64,000 bases of DNA from DASTPP01 sp035762175 (GTDB taxonomy: Bacteria > Myxococcota_A > Polyangia > Polyangiales > Polyangiaceae): contig DASTPP010000329.1 of NCBI GenBank assembly GCA_035762175.1, positions 1 to 64,000 on the forward strand. Direction: 5' to 3'. Each line of letters begins with the position of its first letter. Positions within the stretch are counted from its first letter, which is position 1. Made by a program: the position numbers and the translations under genes. The notes beneath the pieces were generated by a model. It was not told the DNA's origin, made no database searches, and worked only from the letters and a program-made list of their open reading frames with translations. Below, one piece after another: positions 8,288 through 16,477 of this stretch.

Positions 8288-9622
8288 GTGACGATGAACC
8301 GCCTCTCCGCGTTGATCCTTGCCCTCGGGCTGCTCGCCGGCTGTGCCCCGACGCCCGCGCCGGCGCCGCCCGCGCCGGGGGCGTCCGCGCCCGACGCCGA
8401 GGTGGTCGAGCGCGCGCTCGCGGCGGTCGTCCTGCTGGTGGGCACGCGCGGCGACGGCAGCGTGTCGTACGGCTCGGGCATCGTGCTCGACGGGCGCGGC
8501 CTCGTGGTCACCAACGCGCACGTGCTGTCGGGCTCGCGCTCGCTCAAGGCCATGCTCTACGAGCCCACCCGCATCAGCTACACCCCGATGGACGGCGGGC
8601 TCGCCCGCTACCTCTTCGAGTACGAGCGCGACCTGGTGGGCGCCCGGGTCGAGCGCGTCGACCCGCGCAGCGATCTGGCCCTCGTGCGCGTCGACGCCGA
8701 CACGTCGCGGCGGCCGCGGCTGCGCCCCTCCGCCCGGCCCCCCCGGCGCGGCGAGCGCGTCTTCGCCATCGGGCACCCCCAAGAGAACGTGTGGTCGTTC
8801 ACCGCGGGCCAGGTGAGCGCGCTGCACCACGGCGCCGTCCAGCACGACGCCCTCTTGAGCTTCGGCAGCTCGGGCGGCCCCCTGCTCAACGAGCGCGGCG
8901 AGCTCGTCGGCGTCAACACCTCGAAGGTCGTGAGCGAGCCGCGGGGCCTCTCGTTCGCGCGGCCCTTCGCGCTCGTCGACGCGCTCGTGCGCTCGGCCGC
9001 CGACCCGGGCGAGCTCGATCTCTCGACCCCCGAGCGCGCGGCGAAGAGCTGCTGGCTCGCCCGCGAGCTCGGCTCGCCGGGCGCCGAGGGCTGCGTCGAC
9101 GGGGGCGCGGCCTCCGGCGCCGCGGCCGCCCCGGAGCGAGGCCCGGGCGCCGGGGCCGAGCGCGGGGCGGGCGCGCGAAACGACGAGCTGCAGCGGCCCG
9201 CGCCCCCGACCGGCGACTGTCCGGCGGGCCCGGCGCCGCCTCCCGCGCGGCAGCGCGCCGTGAGCGACGTGCTCTCGTCCGCGCCGCCCACCCCCGGCGG
9301 CGCCCCGCCCCCCGGCCGGACCGCCGACGCGCGCTCCGGGCCGCCGGTCTTGCGCCTGGGCGCGAGGGTCGAAGAGGTGCGCCCGATCGGCGAGGGGCTC
9401 GCCTGGGTGCGGCTCGAGGCGCGCACCCCCGAGGGCGCGACGATTGGCCTGTCCGAGCTCTACGCCCGCGCGGGCGACCGCTGGCTGCGGCGCACGCCGC
9501 CCTCGCCCGACGAGCGCCGAACCCTGCCGAGCGGCTGGCCGGCCCCGCTCGACGAAGCGGCGCCCGGTCCGCCCCCTCGCCCGGGTGAGGCGGGCGCCTT
9601 CGGGCGAAGCGGCTGCCCTTAG
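8288..9622 (+). CDS. Trypsin-like serine protease lipoprotein (S1C/DegP-like)
   Basis: This 444-residue protein begins with a signal peptide and lipobox LLAGC (Cys19), followed by a Pro/Ala-rich spacer. The chymotrypsin-fold protease domain covers about residues 38-230. The triad is visible: His78 in TNAHV, Asp129 in SDLALV and Ser195 in GSSGGP. No PDZ domain follows; instead a Pro/Ala/Gly-rich linker (250-350) leads to a small beta-rich C-terminal domain. It probably cleaves envelope proteins from a membrane-anchored position. The start is GTG 8288, or ATG 8294 after the same GGGGG Shine-Dalgarno. The TAG stop lies within the terminal inverted repeat that also supplies the stop of the facing kinase gene. 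Confidence 0.88.
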   Translation: MTMNRLSALILALGLLAGCAPTPAPAPPAPGASAPDAEVVERALAAVVLLVGTRGDGSVSYGSGIVLDGRGLVVTNAHVLSGSRSLKAMLYEPTRISYTPMDGGLARYLFEYERDLVGARVERVDPRSDLALVRVDADTSRRPRLRPSARPPRRGERVFAIGHPQENVWSFTAGQVSALHHGAVQHDALLSFGSSGGPLLNERGELVGVNTSKVVSEPRGLSFARPFALVDALVRSAADPGELDLSTPERAAKSCWLARELGSPGAEGCVDGGAASGAAAAPERGPGAGAERGAGARNDELQRPAPPTGDCPAGPAPPPARQRAVSDVLSSAPPTPGGAPPPGRTADARSGPPVLRLGARVEEVRPIGEGLAWVRLEARTPEGATIGLSELYARAGDRWLRRTPPSPDERRTLPSGWPAPLDEAAPGPPPRPGEAGAFGRSGCP

Positions 9623-9783
9623 GCGCTGTCGGACGAAGGCTCCCGTCGCCCGGCGCCCGATCCGCGGCGCCCTCGGTCGGGGCCGGGAGCTCGAACTCCG
9701 GGCGGATTCCTTCGCCCCCGGCCCCGACCGAGGGCTTGCATCTCGGCCGCCGCGCTCGGTCCGCCTTCGTCCGACAGAGCCTA
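9620..9783. repeat. 164-bp element with ~21-bp terminal inverted repeats and an inner 18-bp stem
   Basis: The ends are near-perfect inverted repeats: TAGGCGCTGTCGGACGAAGGC at 9620-9640 pairs with 9763-9783, with 20 of 21 positions matching. Inside, a perfect 18-base inverted repeat (9670-9687 with 9717-9734) makes a second stem. The outermost TAG on each side is the stop codon of the flanking convergent gene (protease and kinase). The structure could be a bidirectional terminator or a small non-autonomous transposon (MITE) inserted between the genes. Confidence 0.75.
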
Positions 9784-11229
9784 GCGCCTCGGCTCGGGTG
9801 ATCCGACGGCCCCGCCCGGCGCCCTGCCGTTCGGGGGCGTCGCGCTCGCGACCTGCGTCGCGGCCGGCGCGCCCTCGCGCGGGGAGGCCGCCTCGCAGGT
9901 GAGGGGCGCGGCCTCGGCCGGCACGGCCGGGTGCAGCGCCGCGGCGGGGCGGCCCGGGCCTTCGGGGCCGCCGAGCAGCCCCGACGAGTGCAGCGCGAAG
10001 GGCCCGACCGCGCCGGCGAGCGCGAGCAGGGCGAGGGCGGCGACGCGGGGGCCGCGGTGGCGGCCGCCGCGGATCTGCGTCATCGACGGGATGAACGTGA
10101 TCGCCGCCGGCGCCGTCGAGGGCGGGGCGAAGCTCGGCGTGCTCGCGGCGAGCACCGAGGCCTCGACCGGCGTGACGACCGTGGGGCTCTCGACGAAGAG
10201 CGCGCCGGCCTTCGCGAGCGGGCCGGAGCCGACCGTGGCGTTGTGCGTGAGGCCGAGCGTGGCCTGCGCCGCGCGCACCGCCCGCCGCATCACCGAGGCG
10301 TCGGCCCAGCGCTCGTGCTTCTCGTAAGCGAGGGCGCGGTCGACGAGCTCGCAGAGGTCGGCCGGCGCCGCCGGCCAGGCCGAGGCGAGCGGCCGGGAGC
10401 GCTCGGTGGCGGCGAGGATGAGCATCTCGTTCGACGAGTCGGCGCGGTGCACGTACTCGCCCGTCAGCAGCGTGAAGAGCGTCGCGCCGACCGACCAGAG
10501 GTCGCTCCGGCCGTCGACCTCGCGGCTGCGCCCGCGCGCTTGCTCGGGCGCCATGAACGCGGGCGTGCCGAGCGCGACCCCGGTCTGCGTCTTGGTGACC
10601 GAGGCGGCGAGCGAGTCGCGGAAGTGCGCGATGCCGAAGTCGAGCACCTTGAGCCGCCCGTCGTCGGTCAAGAAGATGTTCTCGGGCTTGATGTCGCGGT
10701 GGGTGATGCCGCGCGCGTGCGCGCACGCGAGCACGCAGAGCAGCTCGTCGGCGACGGCGAGCACCTCGGCCGCGCTCAGCCGGTAGCCCCGGCGCTTCCA
10801 GCGCGACTCGAGCGTCTCGCCGGTCAAGAGCTCCATCACGAGGTAGGCCCGCCCGTCGTCGAGCACGTCGTCGTCGAGCACGCGCACGACGCCCGGGTGG
10901 TCGACGCCGTTGGCCGCGTAGCCCTCGCGCAGAAAGCGCGCGCGCACCGACGCGCTCAGCCCGAAGCCGCGGTGCAACAGCTTGACGGCGGCGCGGTGGC
11001 CGTTGCGGTGCGTCGCGCTGTAGACGGCCGCCATGCCCCCGACGCCGATGAGCGCGTCGAGGCGCCACTTGCCGCCCAGGGTCTGCCCCACCAGCTCGAG
11101 CGCCTGCGCGTACGCCGTCGCCTCGGCGCTGTCGGCCGGCGCAAACCCCGACGCCTGCCTCCCCGCCTGGGCGGGCGCCTGGTGGTCGTCACCGGCGCCG
11201 GCCTCCCGCTGCGTGCTGTTCAGTGCCAT
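9781..11229 (-). CDS. Membrane-anchored Ser/Thr protein kinase
   Basis: This 482-residue Hanks-type (PknB-like) kinase has its catalytic domain at about residues 45-310. The glycine loop is GVGGMAAVYSA, the VAIK-equivalent lysine is in AAVKLL, the catalytic loop is HRDIKPENIFL, then DFGIAHF and the APE-like APEQARG. One hydrophobic segment, RVAALALLALAGAVGPFAL near residue 400, probably spans the membrane and leaves a short Ala/Pro-rich tail outside. The ATG at 11229 has AAGGG 7 bases upstream; a TTG at 11268 is a less likely start. It stands alone, convergent with the serine-protease gene. Its activation loop lacks the kinase-cluster signatures of the two paralogues at 39 and 61 kb, so it is a separate subfamily. 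Confidence 0.92.
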   Translation of the reverse strand: MALNSTQREAGAGDDHQAPAQAGRQASGFAPADSAEATAYAQALELVGQTLGGKWRLDALIGVGGMAAVYSATHRNGHRAAVKLLHRGFGLSASVRARFLREGYAANGVDHPGVVRVLDDDVLDDGRAYLVMELLTGETLESRWKRRGYRLSAAEVLAVADELLCVLACAHARGITHRDIKPENIFLTDDGRLKVLDFGIAHFRDSLAASVTKTQTGVALGTPAFMAPEQARGRSREVDGRSDLWSVGATLFTLLTGEYVHRADSSNEMLILAATERSRPLASAWPAAPADLCELVDRALAYEKHERWADASVMRRAVRAAQATLGLTHNATVGSGPLAKAGALFVESPTVVTPVEASVLAASTPSFAPPSTAPAAITFIPSMTQIRGGRHRGPRVAALALLALAGAVGPFALHSSGLLGGPEGPGRPAAALHPAVPAEAAPLTCEAASPREGAPAATQVASATPPNGRAPGGAVGSPEPRR

Positions 11230-11616
11230 GGCCCGCCCTTCATGCCGGCGTTGCCCCGACGTGGCCAAGTTTGTGCGCGCGAGGGCAGGCGTTTTTTCTG
11301 ACTTTCGGGCCCCCGAACGCTAGCCGTAGCCAAAAACGGCCGCAAACCTCGCCTACCAGGGGCTGCGAGGTCGAGAAAATGGCCACCTGGTAGGCGTGCT
11401 AGAGCGCCGACCGGTTCTTCTGGGGCGGCGCTCTAGCAAGCCCTCGCTCGGGCCCCGAAAGGGCCCCCCAGGCCGGCCGTACCCCTCGCCGCAGCCCTCA
11501 CCGGCGGGGCCGCGGACCGCCCTCACCCGCATGGCAGGTGCCCATGCGGGCGCTCTGGACCCGCTCGCACGCGCCTGCCGCTCAGTCGGCAGGCCCCGAG
11601 GCGTCGGCCACTCGGC
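11230..11616. terminator. Gene-free region with four hairpins
   Basis: This 387-base stretch between two minus-strand genes contains four strong inverted repeats: 11351-11360 with 11386-11395 (10 of 10), 11398-11409 with 11426-11437 (12 of 12), 11526-11534 with 11542-11550 (9 of 9, loop 7) and 11573-11580 with 11587-11594 (8 of 8, loop 6). The last one lies 22 bases past the stop codon of the preceding gene and is a good terminator candidate. A poly-T run (GTTTTTTCTG near 11290) lies just upstream of the kinase gene. No coding region is seen. Confidence 0.6.
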
Positions 11617-12162
11617 TCAGTCGGAGCTGACGCGCGCGAGCGCCGCCGCGAACATGTGCTGGTAAATGTGCCAGTTGTACAGGCCCAGCAGCGTCAGCAG
11701 CGACAGATCGTCGTTCGAGAGGTCGGGCCGCTCGACGGTCGCCTCGAGCCGCTCGCGCAGGAGCGACGACGCGTGGTTCAAGTACACCAGGGGGATGCCG
11801 TCGGGCCCCCGCCAGAAGAAGCGCTGGCGGAAGAGGCCCTTGGTGTCCCAACGAAAGACGCGGCCGTCGGCCAGGGTCAGCGTGCCCCCGCTGCCGAGGC
11901 CCGCGAAGGTGAAGGTGGCGAGGGGCGCGCCCGTCATCGAGCGCCGGACCTCGACGACCTTCTTCAGAAAGCCCTTCATCGAGAAGAACCAGACGCCCTC
12001 GGACGACTCGGCCACCGCGCTGACCCAGGCGCGCCCGGTCGGCTTGATGACGCCGACGATGTCGGTGCCGTTGCGTAGCTCGTAGATCGAGCCGGCCTCT
12101 TTGCTTCGTTTTTTCGACCAGACGAGAGTACGCCCGGCAGAGCCCTCAAGCGACCGCAACAT
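11617..12162 (-). CDS. Hypothetical protein, probable tubby/LURP-one-like beta-barrel
   Basis: This 181-residue protein has no signal peptide or membrane segment. Its pattern of short hydrophobic strands separated by turns resembles the tubby-like/scramblase fold: ELRNGTDIVGVIKPTGRAW, VWFFSMKGFLKKVVEVRRS, ATFTFAG, GTLTLADGRVFRWD, and a C-terminal helix with LSLLTLLGLYNWHIYQHM. That fold assignment is inference from pattern. The ATG at 12162 has GAGGAGGG about 9 bases upstream. It lies upstream of a hairpin-rich gap and downstream of the TerB-like gene on the same strand. Confidence 0.65.
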   Translation of the reverse strand: MLRSLEGSAGRTLVWSKKRSKEAGSIYELRNGTDIVGVIKPTGRAWVSAVAESSEGVWFFSMKGFLKKVVEVRRSMTGAPLATFTFAGLGSGGTLTLADGRVFRWDTKGLFRQRFFWRGPDGIPLVYLNHASSLLRERLEATVERPDLSNDDLSLLTLLGLYNWHIYQHMFAAALARVSSD

Positions 12163-12348
12163 CGTGCCTGCCCTCCTCGAGCGAATGGCGGGGGGTCGGG
12201 GGGCGAGTGCCGCGGGCCCGAAGGCCCCGCCCCGACGTGAAAAAGCGAGCACTACAGGTAGCAAACTGCTCCCCCCGGTCAAGCGCACCTCGCCCCCTTT
12301 GACGCCCCCCGACCCCCGCCCGGCGGGCGGCGACGCGCCGCGGCAGGC

Positions 12349-12675
12349 TCAGCGCATCAGCGCTTCGAGCAGGGCGAAGGCTTCTTGCTCTTCGGGCCGG
12401 GTCTCGCCGTCGGCGGCGATGAGATCGCGCACGGTGTCGAGAAAGAGGCGTCGGTGCTCGGCGGGCACCGACGAGGGGTCGACCTCTTCGGGCGGCGGGG
12501 GCACCTTGAGCCACCCTTTGACGAGCGCGGCCTCGTCGGGTTCAAGCCGGAGCTTTTGGACCATCTTGGCGACGAAGGCCTGCTCCTTGGCGTGCACCTC
12601 GAGATCGGCCCACGCGAACGAGCAGAGAAAGCGCATGAGGCGGAGGCGCTCTTCGCGCGACAGGTCTTTCATCAT
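12349..12675 (-). CDS. TerB-family (tellurite-resistance-like) helical protein
   Basis: This 108-residue all-helical protein resembles TerB/co-chaperone-like proteins. Its first helix contains ERLRLMRFLCSFAWADLEVHAKEQAFV, in which the A-D acidic turn is typical of TerB metal-binding or calcium-like motifs. A second half repeats the pattern with LIAADGETRPEEQEAFALLE. Function in this branch is unknown; tellurite resistance should not be assumed from the family name. Two in-frame ATGs (12675 and 12672) are possible, with no strong Shine-Dalgarno. Confidence 0.75.
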   Translation of the reverse strand: MMKDLSREERLRLMRFLCSFAWADLEVHAKEQAFVAKMVQKLRLEPDEAALVKGWLKVPPPPEEVDPSSVPAEHRRLFLDTVRDLIAADGETRPEEQEAFALLEALMR

Positions 12676-12807
12676 GGCGGGGCTACCCTAGCGCATCCGC
12701 AAGGTGGCGCGAAGCGGCCTCGCCCGGCGCAGAAACGCCCGCGCGCCGCGGGAAGCGGCGGCGCGCGGGCGCGGGCGGTCGGGCGCGCGGGGCCGCGCCC
12801 GGGGGGC

Positions 12808-14649
12808 TCAACGGCGCGAGGGCAGGCGGCTCGCGTCGAGCAGCACGGCGCGGGCGACGCCGAGGCAGACGAGGGCGTTGCCGGCGCACCAGAGGGTCAA
12901 GAGCGCCTTGCCGAAGGGGCCGTAGGCGAAGCCGAGCCCGGCGGTGGTGGCCAGGTACGCCGCGGTGCCGACGGCGATGCCGGCGATGAGCGGGCGCAGG
13001 GCCCGGACGCTGAAGCCGACGGCGGCGAGGGCGAGCGGCCAGAGCGCGTTGGCGAGCGGCAGCCAGCGGTGCAGCGACGCGTCGACGAGCAGATCGAGGT
13101 CGGCGACGGGGCGCGAGAGCAGGTCGACGGCGAAGGCCTCGCGCGAGACCAGGAAGGGGGCGAAGAAGAAGAGGCCGGGGCCGGTGGCGAGCGCGGCGAG
13201 CCAGAAGCCCGCGCCGCCCGAGCCCTCGGCCGAGCCCGCCTTGCGCGCGCCGCGCAGGAGCAAGAAGCCGAGGGCGAGCACGGCGCCGAGGCGCGTGAGC
13301 CCCTGCACGAGCGTGACCCAGCGCGCGGCCGCGTCGGCCTGCAGGATGCCCGCGCCGTAGAGCAGGCGCCCCTTGTCGGAGTCGTCGACGACGCGCGCGG
13401 TGCGCGAGAGGATGGACTCGACGGCGGCCGGGTCGGTGACGCCGAGGCCGACGAGCAGGGCGGCGCCGCCGGCGACGTGCGGGGTCGCCATCGAGGTGCC
13501 ATTCCACGAGGCGAACTGCTCGCAGCCGCCGCGGCCGTTGTTGCAGATGGTCTGCTGCACGACGGCGACGCCGGGCGCGGCGAGGTCGACGCCCTGGCCC
13601 CGCGAGGAGAACTTGGCGAGCGAGTCGTTGTTGTCGGTGGCGCTGACGCCGAAGGCGTTCTCGCAGGCGCCGGGGTAGTTGACCGGCCCGCCCGAGTTGC
13701 CCGCGGCGGCCACGACGAGCGCGCCCTGGGCGCGCGCGTGGTCGACCGCGCTCTGCAAGACCTTCGAGTTGCGCGGGCCGCCGAGGCTCAGGTTGATGAC
13801 CTGCGCCCCGTGGTCGGCCGCCCACCGGATGCCGTCGGCCACGTCGGCCGTGGTGCCCGAGCCGCTCTCGGAGAGCACCTTGATGGGCATCAGCCGCGCG
13901 CCGAAGGCGACGCCGGCGGTGCCGAGCCCGTTGTTGGTCGACTGCGCGATCGTGCCCGCCACGTGCGTGCCGTGCCCGTGGTCGTCGTTCGCGTGCTCGT
14001 TGCCCGAGACGAAGTTGTAGCCCGCGACGCACTGCGTGCGGTTCAGGTCGGTGCCCTTCGTGTAGGGGCCGTAGTCTTCGCAGGCGACGCCCGTGTCGAC
14101 GACGGCCACCGTCGCGCCCCGGCCGATGCCAAAATCCCACGAAGCGGGGGCGCCGACGCGGTCGAGGTGCCACTGGTCTTTGTAGAGCGGGTCGTTCGGC
14201 GCCCCGCCGAGGGCCTTGACCCGGTAGAGCGGCTCGACGAACTCGACCCGCCGGTCGAGCCGCAGCGCGGCGACGGCCGCCTTGGCCAGCGCGGGCAGCG
14301 CGCGCACCACGTACGTGCGTGTCGTCGGCTCGCTGGCGGTCGGCAAGACCGAGAGCGTGAGCGGGCGGGCGAGCTCGAGCATCGCCCCCGATTCGGCGTC
14401 GTCGCGCAGATCGACGACGTACGCGCCCGGCACCTCGAACGACTCGGCGTCGACCTCGCCGGTGCCCGGGCCGGCGTAGGCCTCGGCGTCGGCGTGGGCG
14501 GTGGGTTCGAAGTGGACCCGGTCGGTGAAGGGCGTCGGCGGCTCGGCCGAGGCGGCCCCGCCGGCGAGCAGCACCGGCAGCGCCGCCGCGAGGCCCCAAA
14601 GGCCGGGGCGCCAGAACGAACGATGCGACCAATGGGTATTACCCGACAT
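12808..14649 (-). CDS. Subtilisin-like serine protease (S8) with C-terminal membrane domain
   Basis: This 613-residue S8 peptidase has a signal peptide (GLAAALPVLLAGGAASA) and a prodomain to about residue 150. The catalytic domain follows, with Asp in VVDTGVA (~185), His in HGHGTHVAGT (~227), the oxyanion Asn in VAAAGNSGG, and Ser in NGTSMATPHVAGG (~385). After residue 430 come about five hydrophobic segments (GAVLALGFLLL, ALATGPGLFFFAPFLV, ANALWPLALAAVGF, LIAGIAVGTAAYLA, LLTLWCAGNALVCLG), so the protease probably stays membrane-bound and faces the periplasm. The start at 14649 is chosen because the signal peptide follows; 14667 in the same frame is an alternative. No clear Shine-Dalgarno is seen for either. 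Confidence 0.9.
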   Translation of the reverse strand: MSGNTHWSHRSFWRPGLWGLAAALPVLLAGGAASAEPPTPFTDRVHFEPTAHADAEAYAGPGTGEVDAESFEVPGAYVVDLRDDAESGAMLELARPLTLSVLPTASEPTTRTYVVRALPALAKAAVAALRLDRRVEFVEPLYRVKALGGAPNDPLYKDQWHLDRVGAPASWDFGIGRGATVAVVDTGVACEDYGPYTKGTDLNRTQCVAGYNFVSGNEHANDDHGHGTHVAGTIAQSTNNGLGTAGVAFGARLMPIKVLSESGSGTTADVADGIRWAADHGAQVINLSLGGPRNSKVLQSAVDHARAQGALVVAAAGNSGGPVNYPGACENAFGVSATDNNDSLAKFSSRGQGVDLAAPGVAVVQQTICNNGRGGCEQFASWNGTSMATPHVAGGAALLVGLGVTDPAAVESILSRTARVVDDSDKGRLLYGAGILQADAAARWVTLVQGLTRLGAVLALGFLLLRGARKAGSAEGSGGAGFWLAALATGPGLFFFAPFLVSREAFAVDLLSRPVADLDLLVDASLHRWLPLANALWPLALAAVGFSVRALRPLIAGIAVGTAAYLATTAGLGFAYGPFGKALLTLWCAGNALVCLGVARAVLLDASRLPSRR

Positions 14650-14879
14650 GCGCTTAGCGTAACCCATGGCCCCGCCGGGCGCCCGCCTCTCGTGAGGCAA
14701 AACACGACTCCGGCGGGCCCCGACCGGCCGAGGTTCGGCCCGCGCTGTCGGGCCCCCCGGGGCCGAGGCGCCGGGGTACGAGGGCCGCCCCTACCGGCGC
14801 GAAGGCCGCCGAACGCCCCCCGCCCGAGCGCGGCCGTTTTATGACGCCGTGCGAAGCGCCAGGGGCCGCTGCGTAGCGT

Positions 14880-14988
14880 GCCGAGCAGCCCCCGGGCAGG
14901 CCGAGAGCGAGGGCGGAAGAGCACAGAAACCGGAAGGTTTTGAGCACCCACGACCGACGAGGTCGGCCTGCCCGGGGGGCTGCTCGGC
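14880..14988. terminator. Large inverted repeat (25/26 bp arms)
   Basis: The arms 14880-14904 and 14963-14988 are complementary except for one bulged G and enclose a 58-base loop. The right arm lies only 5 bases past the stop of the phosphatase-superfamily gene, so a terminator is the simplest reading. The rest of 14650-14992 contains no supported gene. A short minus-strand frame starting GTG at 14947 looks like a lipoprotein leader but overlaps the stem. Confidence 0.65.
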
Positions 14989-14992
14989 GCTC

Positions 14993-16438
14993 TTACGGCT
15001 CGAGCCCGGCGAGGCGCATCAAGAGGCCCTTGGCCTCGGTCGAGGGCAGGCGGGCCCGGTCGTCGCGGGGCGCGAGGCCGCGGCCGACGAGGGCAAGGAC
15101 GCCCTCGGGCACGTGGTAGCCGGTGCCCCCGGCGAAGTCGTTCATCGTCACGCCCGCGTCGGCCCAGGCGCAGAAGGCCTGCCGGCCCCCCTCGTCGGCG
15201 CGGTAGAAGCCCCCCGCGTCGATGTCGTGGCGGCGCGGCGTGTGAATCGTGATGGTCAGGCTCTGGCCGAGCTCTTGGACGGTGAAGAGCCGCCCACCCG
15301 ACGTGGTCGTCGCCCGCTCGAGCGCGCGCGCGACCGACGCGCGTAGGGCCGCGTCGGGCACCTCGGCGGCGACCTGCGGCACCATCGCGAGCAGCGGCTT
15401 GAACGAGCCCGCGGGCGCGCCGGCGAGGGCGAGCAGGCGGCCGAGATCGGTCACCGACGCGGCGACGCCCTCGTGATCGCGGTAGACGGCCGCCTGGCCC
15501 ATGCTGGTGGCGAAGGCGACGACGAGGTCGGGCCGCGCGCGGGCGAAGCCGAGCGCGTCGGCGACGATCGCGTCGCAGACCGAGAGGGCAAAATCCATCG
15601 TTTTGGCGTGCGGGCAGCCGTCGGGCGTTCGCCCGGGGAAGTCTTCGGGGAAGACGTGGTCCCAGTAGCGGTGCATGACGCCGGCAACGTGGTTCGTGAA
15701 GAAGGTCGCGAGGGCGGGGGGCGCGTCGGGCCGGTACAGGCCCAAGAAGACGTCCCAGAAGAGCAGCGTTTGAAAGATCGGCCGCCGCGCCACGCGCGCC
15801 CGGTCGACGCGCTCGAGGGCGAGCTGGGCGGCGGCGAGCGCGAGCGTGCGGGGGCGCAGCCGGGCGCGCGCGAGCGCCGGCAGGAGGCGCACGAACTCTT
15901 CGGAAAAGAGCCCGCTGTCGCGCATCACCAGGCCGTTCTTGCGCACCAGGCTCAGGTTGAAGCGCTGCAGCGGCTCGAGGTACGCGGGGATGCAGCGCTC
16001 GTCGTGGGCGAACGTGTCGGGGATGTAAAACCCGCCCGGCCCCGGGTCGACCGGCGGCCAGCTCTGCAGCGAGCCGCAGACGCCGACGCTCAGGCCGCGG
16101 CGGCGGTACTCTTGCCAGAGCGGCACGCCCCGGAAGGTGGCCACGTCTTGGCCGAGGGTGGCGATGCCGTGCTCGGTGTTCGGCAGGCCGCGGTGGAAGG
16201 TCGGCCAGGTCACCCAGGGCGAGAGCTCGCCGACGTCGGGCGAGACCGTCGTGTAGGTCTGCGCGGCGGCGAAGAAGGCCTGCAGGTGCGGGTAGCGAGG
16301 GTCGCCGAGCGCCCGGTCGAGCAGGCGCCAGGGGATCTCGTTCATCTCGAGGAGCAAGAGCGGCCGCACGTGCTCGGCGGCGGCGGGCCGGGGCCGCTTC
16401 GCTCGGGGCTGGTCGGTCGTCGTCGTGGCGGTCGACAT
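14993..16438 (-). CDS. Alkaline-phosphatase-superfamily protein (phosphodiesterase/nucleotide pyrophosphatase-like)
   Basis: This 481-residue protein matches the type I phosphodiesterase/nucleotide pyrophosphatase group of the alkaline phosphatase superfamily. Pointers are the early LLLLEMNEIPWRLLDRAL strand-helix, the SPWVTWPTFHRGLPNTEHGI segment where the nucleophile Thr normally sits, HVAGVMHRYWDHVFPEDF with metal-ligand histidine and aspartate, and a late HDIDAGGFYR and GTGYHVPEGVLAL. There is no signal peptide, so it is probably cytoplasmic. The ATG has GAGAGGCC just upstream. It lies 39 bases after the NAD synthase gene on the same strand, so the two may be co-expressed. The substrate is unknown; a role in NAD or nucleotide metabolism is only suggested by context. 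Confidence 0.75.
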   Translation of the reverse strand: MSTATTTTDQPRAKRPRPAAAEHVRPLLLLEMNEIPWRLLDRALGDPRYPHLQAFFAAAQTYTTVSPDVGELSPWVTWPTFHRGLPNTEHGIATLGQDVATFRGVPLWQEYRRRGLSVGVCGSLQSWPPVDPGPGGFYIPDTFAHDERCIPAYLEPLQRFNLSLVRKNGLVMRDSGLFSEEFVRLLPALARARLRPRTLALAAAQLALERVDRARVARRPIFQTLLFWDVFLGLYRPDAPPALATFFTNHVAGVMHRYWDHVFPEDFPGRTPDGCPHAKTMDFALSVCDAIVADALGFARARPDLVVAFATSMGQAAVYRDHEGVAASVTDLGRLLALAGAPAGSFKPLLAMVPQVAAEVPDAALRASVARALERATTTSGGRLFTVQELGQSLTITIHTPRRHDIDAGGFYRADEGGRQAFCAWADAGVTMNDFAGGTGYHVPEGVLALVGRGLAPRDDRARLPSTEAKGLLMRLAGLEP

Positions 16439-16477
16439 GGCTGGCCTCTCTGGTGGTGCGCGAGGGCGGCGCCGGGT

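Noticed and set aside
14654..14947. Minus-strand frame beginning like a lipoprotein leader (LKTFRFLCSSALALGLPGGC)
   Set aside because: It overlaps the arms of a 25-bp inverted repeat and the mature part has no sensible composition, so the signal-like start is probably chance.
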